NCBI GenBank assembly: GCA_046759865.1
Contig: JBHIDB010000011.1
Location: 1 to 25,289, forward strand
Length of the DNA: 25,289 nt
Source: JAJISK01 sp046759865
Lineage (GTDB): Archaea; Thermoplasmatota; Thermoplasmata; RBG-16-68-12; JAJISG01
Direction of reading: 5' to 3'
Part shown: positions 13,998 to 21,603 of the stretch, piece after piece
How positions within the stretch are numbered: the stretch's first letter is position 1
Layout of the letters: every line of letters begins with the position of its first letter
Translations under genes and position numbers: made by a program
The notes under the pieces: model-generated
What the model was told of the DNA's origin: nothing
Databases searched by the model: none
What the model saw: only the letters and a program-made list of their open reading frames with translations

Positions 13998-15572
13998 CTA
14001 CCCGATCTCTCCGTCTGGGCGGCCCCAACCACCCCCGCCGGGGGTCGCCACCACGATGATGTCGTCCCTCCGGAGGCCGATGGTGGTCTTGGAGGGAAGC
14101 GGGAGCCGATCCTCGCCCCGAATGAGCACGTTCTCTCCGGGTTTGCCGTCCAATCCTCCCCGCAAGCCCCGGGGAGGAAATCGCCGCCGTTCAGTAATGA
14201 GAGACGCCGTTCCCCGCTCTCCCAGGAAGCGGATGGACCTCCTGATACCGAGCCCGCCTCGAAAGCGACCGAGGCCTCCAGAGCCCTCCCGCAGCCGGTA
14301 CTCCTCGACTCGAAACGGGTAGGCTGTCTCCAGGGCCTCCACCGGCGTGTTCATCGTGTTCGTCATATGGGTCTGCACGCCGCTCATGCCATCTCGGAAG
14401 GGAAGCGCCCCCTCCCCCCCGCCGATGGTCTCGTAGTAGGCAAACTCCCGCTCTCCGCTCTTTCCTCCAATGAGGAGGTTGTTCATCGTCCCCTGGGACT
14501 GGGCCGGAACGATGGCTGGAAGCGCTTCCTCGAACGCCCGCAGCAGGACGTCGACGATGCGCTGGGAGGTCTCCACGTTCCCCGCGGCCACGGCGGCGGG
14601 CTTCCGGGGATTCAAGAGCGAGCCTTCGGGGACGGCCACCCGGATTGCCCGATAGCACCCCTCGTTTGGTGGGGCGCCTGGGTCCGTCAGCGTGCGGAGG
14701 GCGTAGTACACGCTGGAGAGCGTGACCGCATAGGGGGCATTGACGTTCCCGGACGACTGCTCTGCGGTTTCGGCGAAGTCGACGGTGACGTCCTCCCCCT
14801 TCACGGTGACGCGGGCATGGAGCGGGAGCGGCTCATCGAAGACGCCGTCGTCGTCGAGCTGGTCTTCGGCCTCGAAGGTGCCGTCTGGGGCTCCCTGCAA
14901 CGCACGCCGGACCCGACGCTCGCTGTAAGTCAGAATCTCGTCCGCGAACTCCTCAAAGGAGGGTCGCCCGTATTTGGCAAGGTACGCCCGAAAGCGGCGG
15001 TCCCCCGTGTTGTTGGCGGCCACCTGCGCGCGAAGATCCCCCATCCGCTCATGCGGGTCTCGCATTCCCTTTCGCACGCGTTCGGCAAGGAGGGGATCCA
15101 TGCGGCCCCGAGTTAGGAACCGCTGGGGCGAGAAGACCACACCCTCCTCGAAGAGGGTCCGACTGCCCGTCGGCATGGAGCCGGGGGCGATCCCGCCCAC
15201 GTCGGCATGATGCGCCTTGTTGGCCACGTACCCCGCCAGCTCCTCCTCCCAGAACACAGGTCTGATGAGAGTGATGTCGTTCAGGTGGGACCCCCCGCGG
15301 TAGGGGTCGTTGAGGATCACCTGGTCCCCCTCCTCCAAGTGATCCCGCAGGTGACCCTGGATGGCCTGAATGGCCAGGGGCATGGAGCCTAGGTGGACGG
15401 GGATGTGCTCTGCCTGCGTGATCATCCGGCCCAAGGCGTCGAAGATCGCGCAGCTCGCGTCCATGCGCTCCTTGATGTTGGGGGAGTAGGAGGTCCGTCG
15501 AAGGGCCTGCCCCATCTCCTCCGGGACGAAGGTGAAGGCGTTCTTCATGACCTCAAGAGAGATTGGGTCCAT
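13998..15572 (-). CDS. hyuB: Hydantoinase B / oxoprolinase family protein
   Basis: A 524-residue HyuB-family protein, the partner subunit of ATP-dependent hydantoinase, 5-oxoprolinase and acetone carboxylase-type enzymes. It opens with DPISLEVMKNAFTFVPEEMG and RTSYSPNIKERMDASCAIFD, the classic N-terminus. It contains HIPVHLGSMP, then NDPYRGGSHLNDITLIRPVF, NKAHHADVGGIAPGSMPTGS and, near the end, GGGEGALPFRDGMSG and PGGGGWGRP. The length is normal. Its ATG (15570-15572) overlaps the hyuA stop by one base in a TGATG junction, so the two are translationally coupled. The substrate cannot be assigned: hydantoins, 5-oxoproline and N-methylhydantoin are all possible. Confidence 0.93.
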   Translation of the reverse strand: MDPISLEVMKNAFTFVPEEMGQALRRTSYSPNIKERMDASCAIFDALGRMITQAEHIPVHLGSMPLAIQAIQGHLRDHLEEGDQVILNDPYRGGSHLNDITLIRPVFWEEELAGYVANKAHHADVGGIAPGSMPTGSRTLFEEGVVFSPQRFLTRGRMDPLLAERVRKGMRDPHERMGDLRAQVAANNTGDRRFRAYLAKYGRPSFEEFADEILTYSERRVRRALQGAPDGTFEAEDQLDDDGVFDEPLPLHARVTVKGEDVTVDFAETAEQSSGNVNAPYAVTLSSVYYALRTLTDPGAPPNEGCYRAIRVAVPEGSLLNPRKPAAVAAGNVETSQRIVDVLLRAFEEALPAIVPAQSQGTMNNLLIGGKSGEREFAYYETIGGGEGALPFRDGMSGVQTHMTNTMNTPVEALETAYPFRVEEYRLREGSGGLGRFRGGLGIRRSIRFLGERGTASLITERRRFPPRGLRGGLDGKPGENVLIRGEDRLPLPSKTTIGLRRDDIIVVATPGGGGWGRPDGEIG

Positions 15573-17500
15573 CAGCTCACCGCGATGCGCAGGTTCCCCC
15601 CCTCGTCCACCTCCAGGGTCGCCTCCGGGTCCACCACCGTCGTGGCCGTCTCTTCCTCCACGATGAGCGGGCCCTCACGCGTCATGCCAGGGGCTCCCCG
15701 TCCAGTGAGAACGGTCGTGCTCCTCCTCCCGCTTGCAAAGAGCACCTCCCGGCTGCCCTCCGGCCCCTGAGCGCCCGAGGGTGGGCTTGGAATGCGCCGG
15801 TCCCTCCCGACCACGGCGGTGAGTCGGACGTTCACGACCTCGAGGGCTTCGTCCTCGCTCGCATAACCATAACGGGCCTCGTGGCTCTTATGGAACCGAG
15901 CCTCCAGGTTTTCCCCGGAGGGCACGTTAATCTCGTAGCTCTGGCCAACGTATCGGAGATCGAGCGACCGGAGGAGAATCGCGTTCCCTGCGACCGCCTG
16001 GGCGGTGAGCTCCCCTCTGGCCGTCTCCTCCAACTCTTGGAGGGCACTCTCCACCGCCTCCCGGGAATCACTTAGCGGCCGAAGGATGGACCGGCCGTAG
16101 TCCAACCGCAGATCCGACAGGAGGATGCCGTAGGCCGAGAAGGCGCCCGGGAGCGGGGGAATGACGACTTCGGGGATCTCCAACTCCCGGGCTACGTCGA
16201 CGGCGTGCATGGGTCCGGCTCCCCCGTAGGCGACGAGGGAGAAGTCACGGGGATCCAAGCCTCTCCGTGCAAAGGCCGTGGCAGCCGCCCGGACCATGTT
16301 GGCGACGACGACCCGCTGTACGCCGCCCAACCCCTCTTCGAACCCCAGTCCTAAGCGGTCGAACAGGCCCTCCAAGCCGCGTCTGGCCATCTCTGCATCG
16401 AGCGTCATCTGGCCCCCGATGAGGGCCGGCCCCAGATAGCCGGCGAGGAGGTTCGCGTCCGTGAGGGTGGGCTCGGTTCCGCCGCGGCCGTAACTCAACG
16501 GGCCGGGATCGGCGCCCGCACTCTCGGGCCCCACGCGCAGTGCATCACCCTTATCTCTCCACGCCACCGAACCCCCCCCGGCGCCGATGGTGGTAATGTC
16601 CAGGACGGGAAGGGCCAGGGGATGCCCAGCGATCTCGGCCTCCGTGGTCCACACGGGTTCCCCGTCGGGAAGGAGAGAGATATCTGCACTCGTCCCACCC
16701 ATGTCCAGCGTGAGCACATTGGCTAGGTCGAGGGCGTCCGTCAGGTACTTCGCCCCCGCCACCCCGCCGGCGGGTCCAGAGAGGAGGGCTTCGACGGGCC
16801 GCCGGAGCAAACTCTCAGCGGATCGGAGCCCGCCGCTGGAACGCATCATCCACAGCGGACCGGGAAGGCGTCCCATCATGTCGCCCAGGTAGCCACGGAC
16901 GACGGGTCCCACGAGGGCGTCCAGGACCGTGGTAGAGGTCCTCTCATACTCCCTGAACTCCGGTAGAACCTCCGAGGAGAGGGAAACGGAAAAGTGGTCC
17001 GCGAGCCGGCGCCCGACCCGGGCCTCGTGATCGGGTTTCAAGAACGAGAAAAGGAGGCTCACGGCCACCGACTCGATGCCGAGGGCCTGCAGTCGGGGGA
17101 CCAGCTCCTCGACCTCGCCCTCGTCAAGCGTCCGGATGACCTGACCTTCGGCGTCAACACGCTCGCTCACCCCAAAGGTTGCCTCTGGAGGGACGAGAGG
17201 TGGGGGCTTCGTGGCGTGGAGGTCGTAGAGGCGAGGACGATTCTGCCGGCCAATGACGAGAAGATCCTCGAAACCCCGCGTGGTCAGCAGAGCCGTAGGG
17301 CTTCCCTTCCCCTCCACGACGGCATTCGTCGCGATGGTCGTCCCGTGCCCGAGCACGTCGACGTCGAAAGGCCGGAGACCCTCATCGAGGACATCTTGGG
17401 GTCGATCGGGGGACGAGGGAAGCTTGAAGGCCACCAGGCGCCCCTCCTTCACGACGACGAAGTCGGTGAAGGTGCCCCCAACGTCGACGGCGGCGTCCAC
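15572..17500 (-). CDS. hyuA: Hydantoinase A / oxoprolinase family protein
   Basis: A 642-residue HyuA-family subunit with the actin/Hsp70-like ATP-binding fold. It begins with VDVGGTFTDFVVV (5-17), the phosphate-binding motif. It has GHGTTIATNAVVEGKGSPTA and LLTTRGFEDLLVIGRQNRPR, then the second ATP motif LDMGGTSADI (about 265-274), GAGGGSVAW and PESAGADPGPLSYGRGG. With HyuB it would open a cyclic amide at the cost of ATP. The start is the GTG at 17498-17500: a TAG lies in frame eight codons upstream with no ATG between. A TATA-like AGCTTTTAGG (17521-17530 on the minus strand) at leaderless distance suggests its own promoter, although trpB2 ends only 59 bases upstream. Confidence 0.93.
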   Translation of the reverse strand: MDAAVDVGGTFTDFVVVKEGRLVAFKLPSSPDRPQDVLDEGLRPFDVDVLGHGTTIATNAVVEGKGSPTALLTTRGFEDLLVIGRQNRPRLYDLHATKPPPLVPPEATFGVSERVDAEGQVIRTLDEGEVEELVPRLQALGIESVAVSLLFSFLKPDHEARVGRRLADHFSVSLSSEVLPEFREYERTSTTVLDALVGPVVRGYLGDMMGRLPGPLWMMRSSGGLRSAESLLRRPVEALLSGPAGGVAGAKYLTDALDLANVLTLDMGGTSADISLLPDGEPVWTTEAEIAGHPLALPVLDITTIGAGGGSVAWRDKGDALRVGPESAGADPGPLSYGRGGTEPTLTDANLLAGYLGPALIGGQMTLDAEMARRGLEGLFDRLGLGFEEGLGGVQRVVVANMVRAAATAFARRGLDPRDFSLVAYGGAGPMHAVDVARELEIPEVVIPPLPGAFSAYGILLSDLRLDYGRSILRPLSDSREAVESALQELEETARGELTAQAVAGNAILLRSLDLRYVGQSYEINVPSGENLEARFHKSHEARYGYASEDEALEVVNVRLTAVVGRDRRIPSPPSGAQGPEGSREVLFASGRRSTTVLTGRGAPGMTREGPLIVEEETATTVVDPEATLEVDEGGNLRIAVS

Positions 17501-17559
17501 CCTCGATGGAAGGTCGCTGGCCTAAAAGCTTCTGGGGACCGACGAGGCCGGGGACGGAC

Positions 17560-18888
17560 TCAGGCTACCTCCAGGCCACCGTGCATGTACTGGGCGAAGC
17601 CCTCCATGTCCAAGAGTCCGTGGCCGGAGAAGTTGAAGAGGATTGTCCGCTCCTCGTCACGCTCCTTCGCCTCGCGGGCGAGCTCGATGGCTCCCTTCAC
17701 CGCGTGATTCGTCTCAGGGGCCGGAATGAGACCTTCCGTCTGCGCGAAGAGGGCCCCCGCTTCGTAGGTGGACAACTGGTCGTAAGCTCGTGCCTGGATC
17801 TGGCCAATGTTGACCAGAAGGCTCAGGGTGGGGGCGGCGCCGTGGTACCGGAGCCCTCCCGCGTGAATCTTGGGCGGGACGAACGCGTGGCCCAGTGTGA
17901 ACATCTTGAGCAGCGGGGTCATCTCTGCCGTGTCCCCGAAGTCGTAGGTGTACTCCCCTTCCGTCAGAGAAGGAACCGCCGCCGGCTCGATGGCGTAGAA
18001 GCTGGACTCGGCCCGCCCGCGGAGGACGTCCCCCACGAAGGGATAGGCGAGACCCGAGAAGTTGCTTCCGCCTCCCACCGAGCCCACCACGGCGTCGGGG
18101 TAGAGGTCCAGGGCCTCCATCTGCAACTTCGCCTCCTGACCCACGACCGTCTGGTGGAGCAAGACGTGGTTCAGGACCGATCCAAGGCTGTACTTCGTGG
18201 ACTCGTCCTGAACGGCCACCTCGAGCGCCTCGCTGATCGCGATGCCTAGGGAACCGGGGTGGTCGGGCGCCTCCTTGAGAACCCGCTTCCCGAACTCCGT
18301 GAAGGCGCTTGGAGAGGGATAGACCGTGGACCCGAAGACCTCCATCATGTGCTTCCGGTAGGGCTTCTGCTCGAAGCTCACCCGGACCATGAAGACCGTG
18401 CAGGCCATGTTGAAGTAGCTGGACGCGAGGCTCAGGGCGGAACCCCACTGGCCGGCGCCCGTCTCGGTCGCGAGCTTCTCGACTCCCTCCTTGGCGGAGT
18501 AGTAGGCCTGAGCGATGGCCGTGTTTGGTTTGTGACTCCCCGTCGGGCTCAGGTCCTCTCGCTTGTAGAAGATCTTCGCGGGGGTTCGGAGAGCGTCCTC
18601 AAGCCGCTCGGCGCGGTAGAGGGGAGAGGGGCGTCCCAGACGGAGGTAGGCCTCCCGGACCTCGTCTGGGATGTCGATGTTGCGCTCGGAGGAGACCTCT
18701 TGTCTGATTAACTCTTGCGGGAAGAGAGGAGCCAGGGCCTCAGGGCCGATCGGCTCCATGGTTGCTGGGTGCAGCGGGAAGGGCAAGGGCTCAGGGAGAT
18801 CGGCGGCGATGTTGTACCATCGCCTCGGCACGTCGTCGACTCCTAGCAAGACCTTGCTGTGACCGTTCTCCAGCGTCGTGGCCATCAT
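17560..18888 (-). CDS. trpB2: Tryptophan synthase beta chain, TrpB2 type
   Basis: A 442-residue PLP enzyme of the TrpB2 subgroup, which is longer than TrpB1 and common in archaea. It joins indole and serine to make tryptophan. The PLP lysine is Lys120 in SPTGSHKPNTA, followed by TETGAGQWGSALSLAS and by the phosphate-binding Gly-rich loop SVGGGSNFSG. YNIAADLPEPLPFPLHP and the segment IHAGGLRYHG are typical of TrpB2. I placed the start at the ATG 18886-18888 (a second ATG follows directly). The minus-strand TATA box GTTATATAG at 18909-18917 predicts transcription beginning almost exactly there, and the ATG at 18909 lies inside that box. No trpA or other trp gene is nearby, so it may act in indole salvage. 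Confidence 0.93.
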   Translation of the reverse strand: MMATTLENGHSKVLLGVDDVPRRWYNIAADLPEPLPFPLHPATMEPIGPEALAPLFPQELIRQEVSSERNIDIPDEVREAYLRLGRPSPLYRAERLEDALRTPAKIFYKREDLSPTGSHKPNTAIAQAYYSAKEGVEKLATETGAGQWGSALSLASSYFNMACTVFMVRVSFEQKPYRKHMMEVFGSTVYPSPSAFTEFGKRVLKEAPDHPGSLGIAISEALEVAVQDESTKYSLGSVLNHVLLHQTVVGQEAKLQMEALDLYPDAVVGSVGGGSNFSGLAYPFVGDVLRGRAESSFYAIEPAAVPSLTEGEYTYDFGDTAEMTPLLKMFTLGHAFVPPKIHAGGLRYHGAAPTLSLLVNIGQIQARAYDQLSTYEAGALFAQTEGLIPAPETNHAVKGAIELAREAKERDEERTILFNFSGHGLLDMEGFAQYMHGGLEVA

Positions 18889-18905
18889 AGGTAGCAAGAT
18901 ACGAT

Positions 18906-18935
18906 ACACTATATAACATTTATGAACTATAGTGT
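18906..18935. promoter_or_regulatory. Inverted repeat flanking the trpB2 TATA box
   Basis: ACACTATA (18906-18913) and TATAGTGT (18928-18935) are perfect reverse complements separated by 14 bases. The trpB2 TATA box (GTTATATAG on the minus strand, 18909-18917) overlaps the left arm. The right arm lies within ACTATAGTGTTC. A dimeric regulator bound here would cover the trpB2 promoter, so this is a good candidate operator. The ACT-domain protein encoded next door is the obvious candidate ligand sensor, but binding is inferred. Confidence 0.55.
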
Positions 18936-18964
18936 TCTTTAATAGACATCAACCGAGAGGGAGG

Positions 18965-18981
18965 GTTCCCAGTCTGGGAAC
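18965..18981. promoter_or_regulatory. 17-bp palindrome upstream of the ACT regulator
   Basis: GTTCCCA (18965-18971) and TGGGAAC (18975-18981) form a perfect inverted repeat around GTC. It sits 6 bases before the TATA-like GTTATCTAG of the plus-strand gene. Size and symmetry are those of a typical dimeric regulator site. It could serve autoregulation or both divergent promoters. Confidence 0.5.
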
Positions 18982-18987
18982 GACGGG

Positions 18988-18996
18988 GTTATCTAG
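18988..18996 (+). promoter_or_regulatory. Probable TATA box of the ACT regulator gene
   Basis: GTTATCTAG lies 31-39 bases before the ATG at 19027, which would give a leader of only a few bases. Confidence 0.4.
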
Positions 18997-19026
18997 TCGT
19001 GTACGATTTGATGCATTGGTGCTTCC

Positions 19027-19527
19027 ATGTGGGGCCAGATTCGCCACTATTTCGAGAAGTTCCCCGCCCAAGCCCGGGTCGCGCAGCTCATGCTCACCTA
19101 CGGCCTTCGGGTGAAGGGGGATCGAATCTACTGCGGAGAGGTCGCCGTGGCCGAAACGGCCGTGGGTCGTGCCCTTGAGGTGGATCGCCGCGTGGTCTCC
19201 GCCACCGTCCGTACCATTAACGCAAACGAGGAACTCTCTCACATCTTTCGGAGGCTGTGGCCGGTTGCCCACCTCAAGGAGGTGGCCCCGAAGATGGGGT
19301 GGGGCGCCATCGAGATCGTCCCCACGGACGCGCACACACCGGGCATCCTGGCCGGGGTTTCCTCCATCATCGCCCGGGCCTCCATCAGCATTCGCCAGGT
19401 CATCGTGGACGATCCGGAAGTGGTGGACGAGCCTCGGGGGTTCATCATCACGGACGCACCGGTTCCCAGCGAGTTAATCCCTTCGATGAAAGCCGTCGCG
19501 GGCGTGCAGGGCTTGGTCCTCTACTAA
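19027..19527 (+). CDS. ACT-domain amino-acid metabolism regulator (COG2150-like)
   Basis: A 166-residue protein resembling the archaeal group described as predicted regulators of amino-acid metabolism with an ACT domain. Residues about 14-65 (ARVAQLMLTYGLRV, then VAVAETAVGRALEVDRRVV) look like a helix-turn-helix DNA-binding region. Residues about 93-166 form an ACT domain, with IEIVPTDAHTPGILAGVSSI followed by strands ending in AVAGVQGLVLY. ACT domains bind amino acids and change the activity of the attached domain. The gene is divergent from trpB2 across 138 bases with two operator-like palindromes, so control of trpB2, and possibly of itself, is a reasonable inference. The ATG at 19027 is well placed after a TATA-like element. 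Confidence 0.83.
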   Translation: MWGQIRHYFEKFPAQARVAQLMLTYGLRVKGDRIYCGEVAVAETAVGRALEVDRRVVSATVRTINANEELSHIFRRLWPVAHLKEVAPKMGWGAIEIVPTDAHTPGILAGVSSIIARASISIRQVIVDDPEVVDEPRGFIITDAPVPSELIPSMKAVAGVQGLVLY

Positions 19528-19573
19528 GCTGGAGGATGGGCGAAGGGAGAGCAGCTATCTGCAGTCCCGGCCG

Positions 19574-19996
19574 TCAGCCAGGAGAGTGGACGCCGCGGAG
19601 AATCAACTCCGTGCGCATGCAACGGTCCTGAATCACCTGAAGTCCCGCCCGGCGGGCCACATCGGCGGCCTTGTCGTGTCGGATGCCCGATTGCATCCAG
19701 ATGACTTTGGCCTTCGTCTCGAGCGCTTCGTCGACGATGCCCGGGACCTCCTCGGAGGGCCGAAAGATGTTCACGATGTCCGTGGGGAAGGGGATCTCGC
19801 GGAGCCTCGGGTAGGCCTTCTCCCCCAATATCTCCTCGGCGAAGGGGTTCACGGGCACGATCCGGTAGCCGTGTGCCTGCACAAAACGAGGGACCTGGTG
19901 GGCGTCCTTTGCCGGGTTGGTGGAGAGGCCTACAACGGCGACGGTCCGGTAGCGCTCCAGGATCTCCCCAATCGGGTCCGCCTGCTCGAACGCCAT
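19574..19996 (-). CDS. CoA-binding domain protein (YccU-like)
   Basis: A 140-residue single-domain protein of the CoA-binding (YccU-like) family, a Rossmann fold related to the nucleotide-binding part of succinyl-CoA synthetase. It has AVVGLSTNPAKDAHQVPRFV (about 20-39), GYRIVPVNPFAEEILGEKAYP, DIVNIFRPSEEVPGIVDEAL, and KVIWMQSGIRHDKAADVARR followed by VIQDRCM. The length and all family segments fit. CoA binding is a family property; no enzymatic role is known. The gene is convergent with the ACT regulator (46-base gap with nothing clear in it) and divergent from the DHH nuclease (28-base gap). Minus-strand CATATCAAC near 20019-20027 is a possible TATA box at leaderless distance. Confidence 0.9.
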   Translation of the reverse strand: MAFEQADPIGEILERYRTVAVVGLSTNPAKDAHQVPRFVQAHGYRIVPVNPFAEEILGEKAYPRLREIPFPTDIVNIFRPSEEVPGIVDEALETKAKVIWMQSGIRHDKAADVARRAGLQVIQDRCMRTELILRGVHSPG

Positions 19997-20024
19997 CGCA
20001 CAGAGGAGCGCTCTGCCGGTTGAT

Positions 20025-21503
20025 ATGCCTTCCAGGTTTCAGAGGCCGGCCCCTGGAATCGTTATGTACGCCGGTGGCCCATGGTCCTCCGTGGAGAGGC
20101 TCGCGGGCCAGGCGGCGGACCGCGTGACGCAGGCACGGCACGTCGACATCTTCAGTCACATCGACCCGGACGGCATTACGTCCGGAACCATCGCCTCGCA
20201 AGCACTCGAGAGGCAAGGGATCGAGCACGAAATTCACTTCCTGAAGAACTTAAGCTCCGGAACCGTGAAGGAAATCAAAGACCGGAATCCGGAGATGGTC
20301 TGGTTTACGGACCTAGGTAGCGGCCTCTCCCATCGGCTCACCGACCTCCGCGGCGTCATCACCGACCACCACCTGCCCTCCGAGGTGGTCGTCCCCGAGG
20401 ACCAGAGGAAGGACCTCCTTGCCTACACGACCCCTGACCTAGTTCACGTCAACCCCCATCTCGTGGGCATCGATGGCACGTCGGCGCTGAGCAGCTCGGG
20501 GGCCGCATACCTCGTGGCCCGGGCCATGGATCGGGGGAACCGAGACCTGTCGGCCCTTGGGGTCGTCGGGGCGGTCGGCGATTTGCAGGATCGGGCCGAG
20601 GGTCACCTCGTGGGGACCAACCGGGAGGTGGTCCATGACGGCGTGGCGGCCGGGGTGCTCCAGGTCATCCGCGACCTGCGGCTCTTCGGGCGAGAGACGC
20701 GTCCGGTCTTTCGGCTCCTGCAGTACGCAACCGATCCCCCGCTGCCGCACTTGACGGAGGACCAGGAAGCGTGCATCGTCTTCTTCCTGGAACTCGGGGT
20801 CGCCCTCAAGGGGGAGGCCGGCTGGCGTCGTTGGATCGACCTGGAGGCCGAGGAGAAGCAACGGGTCGTCTCCGAGTTGGTGACCTCGCTGCTGCAGAAG
20901 GGGTACGGCCACGCCCAGGCCCGCAGGCTCCTCGGGGAGGTGTACCTCCTGCCCCGGGAGGAGGAGGGGAGCCCCTTACACGACGCGAAGGAGTTCGCGA
21001 CGCTCCTCAACGCGTGCGGGCGGTACGACAAGGCGGAAGTCGGCTACGGCGTCTGCCGAGGGGACCGGGAGGAGGCCTACCGTCGGGCCCTCAACCTCCT
21101 CAAGGAGCATCGGGGCCACATCGTGACCTCCCTCGACGTCGTGGACGAGGTCGGGGTCGAGAGTCTCACCCACATTCAGTGGTTCCACGGAGGCGACCGC
21201 ATCAAAGACACGGTGGTCGGCATCGCCGCAGGGATGGTCCTCGGGTCCGGCGACATGAAGCCGGATATGCCCCTCTTCGCCTTTGCCGACGCCGAAGACG
21301 GGGTCAAGGTAAGCGCGCGGGCACCCCGGAACTTGCTGGGACGCGGCCTCAACCTCGCCATCGTGCTCCGAAAGGCCGCCGCGAAAGTGGGTGGCGAGGG
21401 AGGCGGGCACAGCGTGGCGGCGGGCGCGACCATCCCACGGGGCACCGAGGACGAGTTCCTGCGGATCGCGGACGAGCTCGTCCGCTTGCAGCTCCAGTCC
21501 TGA
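20025..21503 (+). CDS. DHH-family RecJ-like nuclease (GAN type)
   Basis: A 492-residue archaeal RecJ-like protein of the DHH phosphoesterase family, in the size range of GAN, the nuclease that associates with the archaeal replisome factor GINS. Metal-binding motifs: HIDPDG with Asp47 and Asp49, FTDLGSG with Asp96, TDHH (113-116), GAVGDLQD with Asp186, and the DHHA1 motif GGGHSVAAG with His462. All expected residues are present, so an active Mn/Mg-dependent exonuclease is likely. Whether it acts on DNA or RNA cannot be told. The start is uncertain. ATG 20025 is the first possible, but it leaves no room for a promoter outside the neighbouring gene. ATG 20064 (MYAGGP) would give an N-terminus closer to that of relatives. 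Confidence 0.9.
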   Translation: MPSRFQRPAPGIVMYAGGPWSSVERLAGQAADRVTQARHVDIFSHIDPDGITSGTIASQALERQGIEHEIHFLKNLSSGTVKEIKDRNPEMVWFTDLGSGLSHRLTDLRGVITDHHLPSEVVVPEDQRKDLLAYTTPDLVHVNPHLVGIDGTSALSSSGAAYLVARAMDRGNRDLSALGVVGAVGDLQDRAEGHLVGTNREVVHDGVAAGVLQVIRDLRLFGRETRPVFRLLQYATDPPLPHLTEDQEACIVFFLELGVALKGEAGWRRWIDLEAEEKQRVVSELVTSLLQKGYGHAQARRLLGEVYLLPREEEGSPLHDAKEFATLLNACGRYDKAEVGYGVCRGDREEAYRRALNLLKEHRGHIVTSLDVVDEVGVESLTHIQWFHGGDRIKDTVVGIAAGMVLGSGDMKPDMPLFAFADAEDGVKVSARAPRNLLGRGLNLAIVLRKAAAKVGGEGGGHSVAAGATIPRGTEDEFLRIADELVRLQLQS

Positions 21504-21574
21504 CCAGCCGGCGATCCGTAACCCTCGGGATCCCTCCGCGGCGGCCCGACCGAGGGGCACGCGCCTGAGAGATG

Positions 21575-21583
21575 ATTAATAAA
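21575..21583 (+). promoter_or_regulatory. TATA box of alaS
   Basis: ATTAATAAA is AT-rich in GC-rich surroundings and lies 21-29 bases before the ATG at 21604. The spacing predicts a leaderless transcript. Confidence 0.5.
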
Positions 21584-21603
21584 GCTGCCCCATATTCGAG
21601 GGG

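Noticed and set aside
13713..15116. Long plus-strand open frame opposite hyuB and the permease
   Set aside because: It crosses the boundary between two well-supported minus-strand genes and has no family features.
18889..18909. trpB2 extended to an ATG at 18909
   Set aside because: That ATG lies within the TATA box of the gene, so it would be upstream of the transcription start.
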